DNA from: Candidatus Venteria ishoeyi
GTDB lineage: Bacteria; Pseudomonadota; Gammaproteobacteria; Beggiatoales; Beggiatoaceae
DNA length: 41,366 nt
Reading direction: 5' to 3'
NCBI RefSeq assembly: GCF_030378065.1
Contig: NZ_JAUCGJ010000039.1
Coordinates: 1-41,366, forward strand
Part shown: in pieces, positions 17,696 through 26,770 of the stretch
Layout of the letters: every line of letters begins with the position of its first letter
Numbering within the stretch: the stretch's first letter is position 1
Program-made: the position numbers and the translations under genes
Notes under the pieces: model-generated
What the model was told of the DNA's origin: nothing
The model's database searches: none
Seen by the model: the letters and a program-made list of their open reading frames with translations, nothing else

Positions 17696-18719
17696 AGCCA
17701 ATACCCAAGGTTTTGCTGAATTGCTAATTCAGGCAATGTCACAGGCCGATATTAATGTCTCTGAAATGGCCAGACGTATCGATCTGAGTCGACATACCTT
17801 ATTGCATTGGCGCAGTGGTAAAACCAAGCGTCCTAATTGCGAAAAAGTATTATTGTGCGCCCAGCAGTTAAACTTGCCCACTTATGAAGCACGCCAATTA
17901 TTGGCAGCAGCAGGCTGTGATTTCACTCAGGCATCTGAAAAGCTCAGTGTTAGCACGCAAAATGCCGATCCCTTTGATCTGCCACCTGAAAAGCTCAGTC
18001 CTTTTGTTATTGGACAACCGGTAGTGCATCCCAGGCAGTTTTATGGTCGCAAAGCACTGGTTTCACGCATTATCCGCATCTGGCAGCGCCACCCATTGCA
18101 AAATATCGCGATTACCGGGGAGCGCCGGATTGGTAAAAGTTCTTTATTGCATTACTTAAAAGCCATTGCCGTGCAGCGTGTTTCGGTGGATTTTAAGGTG
18201 GTGTTAATTGATTTCAAAGAAACCCGGATGCGCTCTCAAACCAGTTTATTACAATTTTTATTACAAGCTTTAGGCTTGCCTGTACTGAGTAATTGCAGCT
18301 TGATCAACTTTGAAGAGCTGCTCAGCCATCATGTCTTGTGCCATCCTACCGTGGTATTGCTAGATGATATTGAATATGGCCTGGCCTCGGATAGCTTATC
18401 GCAGGAATTCTGGTGGGCCATGCGCTCGGTACAGCATAATTATTGTCAGGGACGTCTGGGTTTTTTGATGACCTCCAGACAGAAACCCGCCCAATTGGCG
18501 CAGGAAGTGGGAAAACCCTCACCTTTTTTTAATGTGTTTGGTTATCAGGTCAAACTTGAAGGTTTTACTGAAGAAGAAGCTCTGGCACTGATAAGCAATG
18601 TGCCAACGGCATTTAGCAATGAGGTGATAAAGGAGATATTGGAACAAAGCCAGGGGAAGCCGGATTTATTGCAACAATGCTGTGCTAATCATTTAAGTAA
18701 TCTGGAGCTTGATTATTAG
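17688..18719 (+). CDS. HTH-XRE / P-loop NTPase (STAND-like)
   Basis: This 343-residue cytoplasmic protein, numbered from the TTG at 17688, has an XRE/Cro-type helix-turn-helix at about residues 8-75 (MARRIDLSRHTLLHWRSGK). A linker follows, with the family lead-in QFYGRKALVSRI (117-128), and then a P-loop NTPase. Walker A is GERRIGKSS (144-152) and Walker B VVLLDDIE (222-229). The C-terminal part, with a GKPDLLQQCC-like helix, resembles the end of the AAA/STAND nucleotide-binding module. A longer frame opens at 17640, but the TTG has an ideal GGAGG site and the longer form would overlap the exoprotein tail. It is followed 1 nt later by the membrane NTPase gene. A DNA-binding or scaffold sensor is plausible; its target is unknown. 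Confidence 0.75.
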   Translation: MTKANTQGFAELLIQAMSQADINVSEMARRIDLSRHTLLHWRSGKTKRPNCEKVLLCAQQLNLPTYEARQLLAAAGCDFTQASEKLSVSTQNADPFDLPPEKLSPFVIGQPVVHPRQFYGRKALVSRIIRIWQRHPLQNIAITGERRIGKSSLLHYLKAIAVQRVSVDFKVVLIDFKETRMRSQTSLLQFLLQALGLPVLSNCSLINFEELLSHHVLCHPTVVLLDDIEYGLASDSLSQEFWWAMRSVQHNYCQGRLGFLMTSRQKPAQLAQEVGKPSPFFNVFGYQVKLEGFTEEEALALISNVPTAFSNEVIKEILEQSQGKPDLLQQCCANHLSNLELDY

Positions 18720-18720
18720 T

Positions 18721-21306
18721 ATGCGTTTAAACCAGTTGCATTGGCGAGATTGGCAATCCTTGCTGCTCTATCGTCAGTTCAGCTTGTATCTGTGTCTGCT
18801 GCCGCTGCTTTGTAGTTTGACTACGGGGCTTGTTTTATTACTCTCGGGTTATGCCTGGAAATATATTCAGTTAGGCATGGTTTGCGCGGGTAGCTGGAAT
18901 TTCATTACCTCTCTTTTATTGGGTATCAGTATTGATTTAGCTAAGGCTGCGATTGCAGGTTTTTGGGGCGGTTTGCTGGTGGGGCTGTTGTTGTGTGGTT
19001 TAAACACGGGTCTGATGACAGTTTTATGGGCTGCCTTGTTTATGTTGGGGGTATTTGTCAGCCTGTTATTATCCCGCCGCCAGTTTGTATGCATGCTATT
19101 TAGTTGGAAGCTGGGGATTGGTTTTGTTATCGCTTTGAGCGTATTTAGCCTTATTTATATCCTGGTTAATGCGGGGCTTGGACAATTTAGCTGGGATGGC
19201 ATTAATCTGCGCTTATGGTTGATTGCACTGCTTATCAGTTTTGGAGCAGGCGCTTATCGCAGTAAGTATTTTTGGTTTTGGGCAAGTATCAGCGCTGTTT
19301 TGCCGGGTTTAATTCTGGCACTGTTTTTTTTACAAGCCTATTGGATTAAACCCAGCCTGCCGCTTGCTGTGCAGTGGTTTTTTACCGATGCCATCCTTAG
19401 CGCCAGCCTTGTGATATTGGTTGGCAGCGTGTTTTTAGCCGCTTATTTACCCGCATATTATTTTGTTAATCAACAACTGGGCTTGATAGCCGGTGGTTTG
19501 AGTCTTTACAGCCTGTACTGTTTTATTTACTGGGAACAACCCGTCTGGATGCTATTACTGGGTTTGCTGGCCTGGGGTTTGGGGTTGGCTCAAGCCTGGT
19601 GGCGACCGGTGTTGTCTTATCCATTGCAAGGCTTATGGCATCTGGTTTTATTACATATTGAGCATTATCGCTATCGGCAGGGTCTCGCGCCCGCCTATTT
19701 GTATTGGCACAGTGCCTTTTGGGATAAACGCCAATTTTTACCCTGGTTGGACTTGGTTCAACATTTGCGCTTATTAAAACAATATGCGCCTATGCAATTA
19801 CCACTTTATTTAGAAAAATTAGCATGTACACAACAAGCCTGGATTGTGGGACGTTTAAGCCTGTTGGAGGATATGGCAAATCTGGAAGCAGTAAGCGATA
19901 TGAGGCAGCTCAGTCAAGTTCATCAACAATTATCTTATACCGAGGGTATTGCGATAGAAGCCAGTATTATACGTCGTTTTAAGCTTATCAGTCAGGATGT
20001 GGCTGCGGCGCTTGAGCAAAACAGTCTCTATAACCAGCGCTTGATGCTTACAGATATTGAAGAACGTTTAGACCATTTGATTCTGGAAATCAGTCAACAC
20101 CCCAAGCGTGTTGCCAAGCCATTTCAAATCATTTTAGCCCAGTGGCACGATAAAATATTTAAAGAAAATAAAGAAATTTCAATCCAGAGTTATCAACAGC
20201 AGGAAATTTATAACCCTTATGTAGTGGGTGTGCCTTTAACCACCAAACAGGAAATTTTTATCGGGCGTGATGACATCATGCACCGGATTGAGCATGTATT
20301 ACTTGCCAGACAAGCTCCACCGATATTATTGTATGGACAGCGGCGCATGGGTAAAACTTCTTTATTAAATAATTTAAGACGTTTATTATCCAGCCACTTT
20401 TGTTTTGTTTATGTGGATTTTCAAAGTCCACGTTTATTGACCAATCAGGCGGAACAAATCCTTTCCGGTCTGGTGCAGGTGATTAATCGTTCACTTGATC
20501 TGCAATACCCGGAAAAAGTTTGTCCCAGCTTGGATAGTGACACCTCTCAAGACACGCTGGTTACATTTGATAACTGGCTGGATCAAATGGCTGACTATCT
20601 TGGGGATCAGGTTTTATTGCTTGCCCTGGATGAGTTTGTCACCCTGGAGGAACGTGTGCAGTCAGGACACTTGGCAGCTCATGAATTAAACACTGTACTG
20701 GGTATTTTTCGCCATATTGTGCAACATCGTCCCTGTTTTCGTTTATTACTGTCCGGTTCACATCAGTTAGATGAACTACATGGTTGGGCGGGATATTTTA
20801 TTAATGTGCAGGTCATTACGGTTGCCTACCTGGACAAAGCGGAAGCTCTGAAACTTATTACAGCGCCGGTGTCCGGTTACAAGCTGCGTTATACAGACGA
20901 TGCCCTGGTTTATATACTGAAACTCACGCATTGTCATCCTGCCTTGGTGCAATTACTATGTAATGAACTGGTGGAATTAAAAAATACCCAGCCTGCCAAG
21001 GTGCGTCACCTTGTTTGTTTTGAGGATGTCGAAGCAACAGTTCCTCTGGCACTGAGTGCGGGCAGTTTTTATTTTAATGATATGATTTATAATCAAATTG
21101 ATAAACATGATTTGTTATTATTAAACGCAATTGCCGCTGTGGGGGAAAGTGCCTGGCAACAAGTGGACATGCAACAGCATCAAACCAGATTACAACATTT
21201 ATTACAGCGGGATTTAATTCAAGCCTCACCCAGGCAGGCAGGATATTATCAGGTACATATAGAATTACTGCGCCAAGCAGTCTGCATGAGTCAAACATTA
21301 GCATAG
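18721..21306 (+). CDS. polytopic membrane protein with a cytoplasmic STAND-like NTPase domain
   Basis: This protein has 861 residues from the ATG at 18721, 1 nt after the upstream stop; an upstream TTG at 18709 is possible but badly placed. Residues ~15-320 hold about ten hydrophobic segments (for example LLPLLCSLTTGLVLLLSG and VWMLLLGLLAWGLGLA). A soluble helical region follows, and then a P-loop NTPase: lead-in IFIGRDDIMHRIEHVL, Walker A GQRRMGKTS near 540-548, Walker B LLLALDEF near 632-639, and a sensor-like LLLSGSHQL segment near 680. The C-terminal ~150 residues look winged-helix-like. The NTPase resembles that of the preceding gene, so the pair may form one complex at the inner membrane. 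I know no named family with this architecture. A function in envelope signalling is inferred from the neighbours. Confidence 0.75.
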   Translation: MRLNQLHWRDWQSLLLYRQFSLYLCLLPLLCSLTTGLVLLLSGYAWKYIQLGMVCAGSWNFITSLLLGISIDLAKAAIAGFWGGLLVGLLLCGLNTGLMTVLWAALFMLGVFVSLLLSRRQFVCMLFSWKLGIGFVIALSVFSLIYILVNAGLGQFSWDGINLRLWLIALLISFGAGAYRSKYFWFWASISAVLPGLILALFFLQAYWIKPSLPLAVQWFFTDAILSASLVILVGSVFLAAYLPAYYFVNQQLGLIAGGLSLYSLYCFIYWEQPVWMLLLGLLAWGLGLAQAWWRPVLSYPLQGLWHLVLLHIEHYRYRQGLAPAYLYWHSAFWDKRQFLPWLDLVQHLRLLKQYAPMQLPLYLEKLACTQQAWIVGRLSLLEDMANLEAVSDMRQLSQVHQQLSYTEGIAIEASIIRRFKLISQDVAAALEQNSLYNQRLMLTDIEERLDHLILEISQHPKRVAKPFQIILAQWHDKIFKENKEISIQSYQQQEIYNPYVVGVPLTTKQEIFIGRDDIMHRIEHVLLARQAPPILLYGQRRMGKTSLLNNLRRLLSSHFCFVYVDFQSPRLLTNQAEQILSGLVQVINRSLDLQYPEKVCPSLDSDTSQDTLVTFDNWLDQMADYLGDQVLLLALDEFVTLEERVQSGHLAAHELNTVLGIFRHIVQHRPCFRLLLSGSHQLDELHGWAGYFINVQVITVAYLDKAEALKLITAPVSGYKLRYTDDALVYILKLTHCHPALVQLLCNELVELKNTQPAKVRHLVCFEDVEATVPLALSAGSFYFNDMIYNQIDKHDLLLLNAIAAVGESAWQQVDMQQHQTRLQHLLQRDLIQASPRQAGYYQVHIELLRQAVCMSQTLA

Positions 21307-21314
21307 GTATTAAA

Positions 21315-22046
21315 ATGAATCACTTTAGTTTCCAGTATTTAATTTTGATTGTTTTACGGGTATTACGCAAAAGCGCCTTTATTTTATTTGGATTTAGTCT
21401 CGGTCTAAGCCCTGTGTATGCAGCGGTTGAATATGAAGTTGTACTTAGCACTTCAGAAAATTATAGGATAAAACAAAAGCTTGACGAGCATCAGGATATT
21501 CATTTAAGACATGGGGAAAAACTGCGTCTCAAAAAACTGGGTGTTGCTGAATATTGTACGCTTAAAGGCATCTATCAAGGCAAAGCCACCTGTCCGACTT
21601 TGGCATCACACTTGAAAACCTGGGTGCCAAGCCAGCGCAGCACCGCGCAAGGCCCTACAGAATTATGGGCGATCAATATGGAGCAAGATGGTGATGTCTG
21701 CGTGCGTAATACTGAAAAAGTATTGTTATGGCGCAGGGATGATAGCCAGGCACAGCGACTTTCAATCCGCCCTAAAAGTTCATTAACAACAGCGACACCG
21801 GCTCCTTTAGTGTGGCGATATGGACAACAACGTTTATATTGGCAAGCCCAATATCTGCCCATTCAGGATAAACAAAGTTATTTATTGCAAATGGATAGCA
21901 AACGTTATGTGGCAGTTACCCTGCATGTTTTACCTGAAGATTTGAAAAGTGGCAGTGATATTGTCTCCTGGATGGTAAAACAAGGCTGTAAAAGCCAAAT
22001 TGATTTGTTGTTTAGCAGCAAAGAGCCGTTAAAGTGGCTGGAGTGA
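21315..22046 (+). CDS. exported protein of unknown function
   Basis: This 243-residue protein has an N-terminal export signal: a basic start, then SAFILFGFSLGLSPVYA, with cleavage likely after VYA near residue 36. The mature part is beta-rich, with four Cys (for example YCTLKGIYQGKATC and GDVCVR) that could form disulfides in the periplasm. No domain is recognised. It starts 8 nt after the membrane NTPase gene and its end overlaps the start of the CHAT gene, so it belongs to the same transcript. A role as periplasmic partner or substrate of the CHAT protease would fit its position but is a guess. Confidence 0.7.
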   Translation: MNHFSFQYLILIVLRVLRKSAFILFGFSLGLSPVYAAVEYEVVLSTSENYRIKQKLDEHQDIHLRHGEKLRLKKLGVAEYCTLKGIYQGKATCPTLASHLKTWVPSQRSTAQGPTELWAINMEQDGDVCVRNTEKVLLWRRDDSQAQRLSIRPKSSLTTATPAPLVWRYGQQRLYWQAQYLPIQDKQSYLLQMDSKRYVAVTLHVLPEDLKSGSDIVSWMVKQGCKSQIDLLFSSKEPLKWLE

Positions 22047-24481
22047 TTTTGCTTATTTTGAGAAAATTGTTATCTGACATCACTTATATTGTTGGCTTGC
22101 TTGCGCTGGTCTGTAGCATTTTGGTGCAGGCGGATGAGCTGGAAACCCTGCAACAGCAGGGTGAATATCAAAAACTGGTGTCTTTGTTACAACAAGCCGT
22201 TAAGAAAACTGGCGCGGCTGAACATCATTTAAGCCTTGCGCAAACCTATCATGCCCTGGGTCATTACCAGCGCGCAATTCAGCAACTGGAGGCATTAAAA
22301 CCCGAAGGCTTAAATGCAGTTGAACAAACCCGCTATTGGCTTGTTTATAACAAGATAGCAATGAGTCAGGCGCGGCTTCAGTTTGATGTATTATTTGATG
22401 TTAATGCCAAAGCACTCGCTGCGGCGAGCCTGTTGAAAAACCATAAGGTGAGAAATCATAAGGCGCAGCATCATCAATGGCTTGCCAAAGTCTGGAATCA
22501 ACACGGGCATATCCAAAGCATTGCCTTAAATTATCCAGAGGCGCTGCTTGCCTACGATAAAGCGCTTGAGATTGTGCCTGCAATAGATTTACTGCACGCT
22601 AAAATCCAGCTCAATCGCTTGGTCGTTTTGCTGGAACAACAACCATCAGTTAGCCCTGTCGAATTAAACACTGTCTGGCAACAAACCTGGAGCAGTTTGG
22701 AAAAACAAGCAAGCAGCTATACCCAGGTTTTAGCCCTGATTCGTCTGGCTCAACAGGGAGAACGTTTGCCAAAACCTGAGCATCATAGGCTTCTAACAGT
22801 TTGGAAGCAGGCTTATCAACAAGCCCTGGAATTAAATAACAATAATGCAAAAGCCTATGCTGCTGGTGGTTTTGGTGGCTATCTGGCAGCACGGGGAGAT
22901 TTGGATAATGCCTTAAAACTCACCCGCCAGGCCTTGTTTTACGCACAATACCAGCCGGAAAATGCGCGTATTTATCGTTGGTATCATCAACTGGGGCGCT
23001 TAAGTGCTAAACAGCAAAACTCATCAGAGGCTATCAGTGCTTACCAGGCAGCAATTAAAATCCTGGAAAAACATTGGCGCAATGAATCTTACCAGGGTTA
23101 TCGTGATCATTACCAACGCTTTGAGCAAAATGTTCAGCCCGTATATGCTGAATTTTTCCAATTGCTGGCAAATCAAATTCAAAGCCAGAAACAGCAGGAT
23201 CAGGCGCTGTTACAAACGCTATTACAAGTGATTGAAGCCTTTAATCAGGTGGAACTGGAAAACTATTTTAAAAGTCCTTGTAAACTCAATGCAGATAATA
23301 GAGGTAGTGCTTGTAGCAGATTAAGTGCTCCGCTACCTGCAAAACAAGCGGTGTTATACCCGCTGTTATTAGAAAAGGAATTATTATTACTACTGAAAAT
23401 TGGTGATCGCCTGACACTGCGCAGCATCCCGGTGAGTGCAGGGCAATTAAGCTATCAAGTCACTGATTTTGTCAGTCAGTTGCGTCGCCCCCCCGCTTAT
23501 ACCAGGGGATTAACAAAAAAAAATAAAAATGGCGGTGTTGAATCCTGTCAGGTTTTAACCAGTCGTTCACGTTATTTATCCATGCAAACATCGGCTGCTG
23601 ATGACCAGAAAGCGTATCTAAAATCTGCGCAAATTCTGTATCAATGGTTGATAAGCCCCATAGAATCTGCCTTGCAAACTGCGCAAATCGATACCCTGAT
23701 GGTTATCCCCAATAAAATACTTTATACCTTGCCATTTGCCGCGCTGCACGATGGGGAAAAGTATCTCATCCAAAACCTGAGTCTCGCCATTGCGCCGGGG
23801 CAATGCTTGATTCTCAGCCCAAATCCAAATCTTCAGCAGGAGCAACAGGCAATATTACTGGCGGGTTTAAGTGAATCAGTACAGGCATACCCAGCCTTGC
23901 CTTGCGTACAACACGAACTTAGTAAGATACAAAATTTATATCAAAATCAGTCGGTTGATTTATTGTTCAATCAATCATTTGTCCTGCCACTGATGAAAAC
24001 AAACCTCAGTCAGCGCACTTATCGTAACCTGCATATTGCTTCGCACGGAGAGTTTAATGGGGATGTCGAGCAAAGTTTCATTCTGACCTATGATCAAAAA
24101 ATTAATTTTAATACTTTGGAAAGCCTGCTGCGTTTACAAACAAACTCAGCAGCACTGGATTTGCTCGTTCTTAGCGCCTGTGAAACTGCCGCAGGTAATG
24201 ATAAAGCAGCTTTAGGGCTTGCAGGAATTGCCATTAAAGCCGGGGTGAGCAGTGTTTTAGCCAGCTTATGGCGTATTGACGATCAACTGACATCTGTATT
24301 GGTTGCTAACTTTTATCAGCAATGGCAGCAGGCTTTACAGGAAAACAGTTTTGCAGCCGGTAATCTGGGAAAAGCCCATGCCCTGAGCAGCGCTCAGCGC
24401 TTATTATTGGAAGATGAATCTTATATCGCTTACCGACACCCTTATTACTGGGCTGCATTTTTGTTGATTGGTAATCCCTGA
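22034..24481 (+). CDS. exported TPR-CHAT protein (caspase-like peptidase)
   Basis: This protein has about 815 residues. The start is uncertain: GTG at 22034, GTG at 22043, or TTG at 22049, which has GGAG 5 nt upstream; all overlap or touch the previous gene. The N-terminus is a signal peptide or anchor (YIVGLLALVCSILVQA). Residues ~30-400 are TPR-like helical repeats (YQKLVSLLQQA, YHALGHYQRAIQQLEAL, SSEAISAYQAAIKILE). The C-terminal ~380 residues are a CHAT domain, a clan CD peptidase fold related to caspases and separase. The catalytic pair is visible as His671 in LHIASHGEFN and Cys716 in LVLSACETA. The later motif GVSSVLASLWRIDD is also typical. The export signal implies a periplasmic or surface site. 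The partner is likely one of the exported proteins of the cassette. Confidence 0.88.
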   Translation: MAGVILLILRKLLSDITYIVGLLALVCSILVQADELETLQQQGEYQKLVSLLQQAVKKTGAAEHHLSLAQTYHALGHYQRAIQQLEALKPEGLNAVEQTRYWLVYNKIAMSQARLQFDVLFDVNAKALAAASLLKNHKVRNHKAQHHQWLAKVWNQHGHIQSIALNYPEALLAYDKALEIVPAIDLLHAKIQLNRLVVLLEQQPSVSPVELNTVWQQTWSSLEKQASSYTQVLALIRLAQQGERLPKPEHHRLLTVWKQAYQQALELNNNNAKAYAAGGFGGYLAARGDLDNALKLTRQALFYAQYQPENARIYRWYHQLGRLSAKQQNSSEAISAYQAAIKILEKHWRNESYQGYRDHYQRFEQNVQPVYAEFFQLLANQIQSQKQQDQALLQTLLQVIEAFNQVELENYFKSPCKLNADNRGSACSRLSAPLPAKQAVLYPLLLEKELLLLLKIGDRLTLRSIPVSAGQLSYQVTDFVSQLRRPPAYTRGLTKKNKNGGVESCQVLTSRSRYLSMQTSAADDQKAYLKSAQILYQWLISPIESALQTAQIDTLMVIPNKILYTLPFAALHDGEKYLIQNLSLAIAPGQCLILSPNPNLQQEQQAILLAGLSESVQAYPALPCVQHELSKIQNLYQNQSVDLLFNQSFVLPLMKTNLSQRTYRNLHIASHGEFNGDVEQSFILTYDQKINFNTLESLLRLQTNSAALDLLVLSACETAAGNDKAALGLAGIAIKAGVSSVLASLWRIDDQLTSVLVANFYQQWQQALQENSFAAGNLGKAHALSSAQRLLLEDESYIAYRHPYYWAAFLLIGNP

Positions 24482-24491
24482 TTCTGAAAAT

Positions 24492-24701
24492 CTATAGATC
24501 CATCATTTCAGTAATCACCAGCTTAAAAATAAACCCGGCCATGCCCAGGCCCAGTACCAGAAATAGGGCGATATAACCATATTTCCCGGCATTGGACTGC
24601 TTGGCGAGATCATAAATAATAAAGAACATATAAAACATCAGGCCGCCAAGCCCTAAGGTCAGTGACCAGCTTTCAAATTCTGCTAAGGTCATGTTAAGCA
24701 T
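24492..24701 (-). CDS. DUF2788 small inner-membrane protein
   Basis: This 69-residue protein has two predicted transmembrane helices (LGGLMFYMFFIIYDLA and IALFLVLGLGMAGFIFKLVI) joined by a short polar loop, matching the size and pattern of the DUF2788 family of gammaproteobacteria. Its function is unknown. The ATG at 24701 has a purine-rich AGAGAAG stretch upstream; a second ATG three codons in is possible. It is convergent with the CHAT gene across a 10-bp gap that has no visible terminator. It lies 14 bp downstream of gnd and is probably on the gnd transcript. Confidence 0.75.
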   Translation of the reverse strand: MLNMTLAEFESWSLTLGLGGLMFYMFFIIYDLAKQSNAGKYGYIALFLVLGLGMAGFIFKLVITEMMDL

Positions 24702-24715
24702 CTTTATTTCTTCTC

Positions 24716-26167
24716 TTAAACCTGATAAGTGCTGGAGGCGGCATTACCGCCGCGCCCAGTCCAGTCGGTATGAAAAAACTCACCACGCGCCCGGTCTATG
24801 CGTTCATATTGATGCGCGCCAAAATAATCGCGCTGTGCCTGTAATAAACTGGCAGGCAGGCGTTCACTGCGATAGCCGTCAAAAAAAGCCAGCGCGGCGT
24901 TGAAGGCCGGGGTTGGAATACCACGCTCTATTCCAAAAATCACTGCTTTGCGCCAGTTGTTTTCCGTTTTTTGAATAGCCTGTGCAAAAAAATCATCCAA
25001 TAACAGGTTTTCCAGTTGTGGTTTTTTTTCAAATGCCTGTTTGATTTCACCCAGAAACTGACTGCGAATAATACAGCCACCACGCCACATCAAAGCAATA
25101 TTGCCATATTCCAGCGACCAGCCGTATTCCTTGGCGGCTTCGCGCATTAACATAAAACCCTGTGCGTAAGAAATGATTTTGGAGGCATACAAGGCATCAT
25201 GAATTTGCTGGATAATGGTTTCTTGTTCTATGCTGATGGTGTCATTAACGCTCTTTTGAAAAATACTGGCAGCGCGTTGGCGCTCGGCTTTGCGGGCGGA
25301 CAGGCAACGGGCAAATACTGCTTCTGTCACCAACGTCAACGGAATGCCGGTATCCAGTGCGCTGATACCGGTCCATTTGCCAGTGCCTTTTTGTCCTGCG
25401 CTATCGAGAATTTTATCCACCAGCAACGAGCCATCTTCAGCTTTGGTGGCAAGAATCTCTGCGGTGATTTCAATCAGGTAAGAATCCAGCACGCCTTGAT
25501 TCCATTGCTTGAAAATATCAGCAACCGTATCATCATCCAGTTTTAAGCCTTCACGCAGCAACTGCCAGGCTTCGGCAATCAATTGCATATCACCGTATTC
25601 GATGCCGTTATGCACCATTTTGACATAATGCCCGGAGCCGCCATTGCCCACCCATTGGCAGCAGGCTTGCCCCTCGGCTTTAGCAGCAATTGCTTGTAAA
25701 ATTGGTTTCACCGCAGGCCAGGCGCTGGTTTCGCCACCGGGCATAATGGAAGGGCCGTTACGCGCCCCTGCTTCACCACCGGAAACGCCGCTACCGATAT
25801 AACGAATGCCCTGCGCTTTTAATTCGGTAACGCGGCGGTTGGTATCAATATAACGTGAATTGCCGCCATCAATAATGATGTCACCCGGTGTCAGGTGAGA
25901 CAGCAATTGTTGTATAAAGTGATCCACGACCTCCCCGGCTTTGACCATTAACATCACGATTCTGGGGGATTTGAGTTGCCCAACCAATTCCTCAATCGAA
26001 TAAGTGGCCTGGATTTGAGTATCTTTTGCAGCGCCATTGATAAAATCTTTGGTTTTCTGGTGGGTGCGGTTATAAACGGCAACCTGAAAACCGTGATCAT
26101 TCATATTCAGCACCAGATTCTGCCCCATAACGGCAAGACCGATTAAACCAATGTCTGCTTGTGCCAT
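24716..26167 (-). CDS. gnd: 6-phosphogluconate dehydrogenase, decarboxylating
   Basis: Gnd converts 6-phosphogluconate to ribulose 5-phosphate and CO2 with reduction of NADP+, in the oxidative pentose phosphate pathway. At 483 residues it is the long form. The N-terminal Rossmann motif GLAVMGQNLVLNM is followed by VYNRT, the signature of the NADP-type enzyme. DGGNSRYIDTNRR and GSGVSGGEAGARNGPSIMPG bind substrate, the catalytic Lys lies in GHYVKMVHNGIEYGDMQ, and QAQRDYFGAHQYER is near the C-terminus. The gene lies 11 bp downstream of a lipoprotein gene, and the DUF2788 gene follows. Confidence 0.97.
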   Translation of the reverse strand: MAQADIGLIGLAVMGQNLVLNMNDHGFQVAVYNRTHQKTKDFINGAAKDTQIQATYSIEELVGQLKSPRIVMLMVKAGEVVDHFIQQLLSHLTPGDIIIDGGNSRYIDTNRRVTELKAQGIRYIGSGVSGGEAGARNGPSIMPGGETSAWPAVKPILQAIAAKAEGQACCQWVGNGGSGHYVKMVHNGIEYGDMQLIAEAWQLLREGLKLDDDTVADIFKQWNQGVLDSYLIEITAEILATKAEDGSLLVDKILDSAGQKGTGKWTGISALDTGIPLTLVTEAVFARCLSARKAERQRAASIFQKSVNDTISIEQETIIQQIHDALYASKIISYAQGFMLMREAAKEYGWSLEYGNIALMWRGGCIIRSQFLGEIKQAFEKKPQLENLLLDDFFAQAIQKTENNWRKAVIFGIERGIPTPAFNAALAFFDGYRSERLPASLLQAQRDYFGAHQYERIDRARGEFFHTDWTGRGGNAASSTYQV

Positions 26168-26178
26168 GCTTATATCCC

Positions 26179-26715
26179 TTATGGGCAGTTAGAAAACGCG
26201 GTGGTTAAGGTTTTTGCGTAGTTATTCTGTTCTGTACCGTCACTGAGGCGGACATGGGAAACCGGGGTGAGCGATACCAAGCCTTTGCTGATACCGGATT
26301 TCGGGGTGATTTGCAGCGCCACCCATTCACAGCCACCGGTACGACTGGCATTGCCCAGGCGCGAGCAGCCCTGTTGCACGATACGCCTTGCATAATGACT
26401 GCAACCATTACCGCCCCAATGAATCCGATCCTGGTTAAACACCTGACCATTACCGGAAATGCCATCCTGATTATTATCCAGCGGTTGCCGGGTATCTTTG
26501 TTAAAACCCGCGATAGGCACGTAATCAAAATATTGCTGCATTTCGGTGATGTCCAACTGGGTATAACAGACATCCAGAAACGGCTCTTCCGGTTTTGGCC
26601 CTATAGCCCAGAACAATAAGCGCGGGCCGCAGCCTTCATAATCAATTTTAGGTGCAGAACAACTGGTGATGGCAAGCAAGCTGATTGAGAGGGATAATAA
26701 AAGCAGAGGGCGCAT
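26179..26715 (-). CDS. putative lipoprotein of unknown function
   Basis: This 178-residue protein has a lipoprotein signal: MRPLLLLSLSISLLAITSC with the lipobox ITSC, the acylated Cys being at about residue 19. The mature part contains six further Cys and segments such as DNNQDGISGNGQ (resembling a calcium loop) and DRIHWGGNGCSHYARR. I do not recognise a family. Residues after the Cys are Ser-Ala, which does not suggest retention in the inner membrane, so outer-membrane anchoring is likely. It lies between yggX and gnd. A perfect 13-bp stem-loop stands 13 nt upstream of its start codon. Confidence 0.65.
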   Translation of the reverse strand: MRPLLLLSLSISLLAITSCSAPKIDYEGCGPRLLFWAIGPKPEEPFLDVCYTQLDITEMQQYFDYVPIAGFNKDTRQPLDNNQDGISGNGQVFNQDRIHWGGNGCSHYARRIVQQGCSRLGNASRTGGCEWVALQITPKSGISKGLVSLTPVSHVRLSDGTEQNNYAKTLTTAFSNCP

Positions 26716-26727
26716 AATGATTACCTG

Positions 26728-26756
26728 TTAGAAATGTTGCAAGGCAACATTTCTAA
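26728..26756. promoter_or_regulatory. perfect 13-bp stem-loop in the leader of the lipoprotein gene
   Basis: The arms TTAGAAATGTTGC (26728-26740) and GCAACATTTCTAA (26744-26756) flank a 3-nt loop. It lies between the yggX stop and the lipoprotein start, just upstream of an AGG ribosome site. It could protect or process the mRNA or reduce read-through. There is no U-run directly after it on the minus strand. Confidence 0.5.
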
Positions 26757-26770
26757 ATTAAAAAGTTAAT

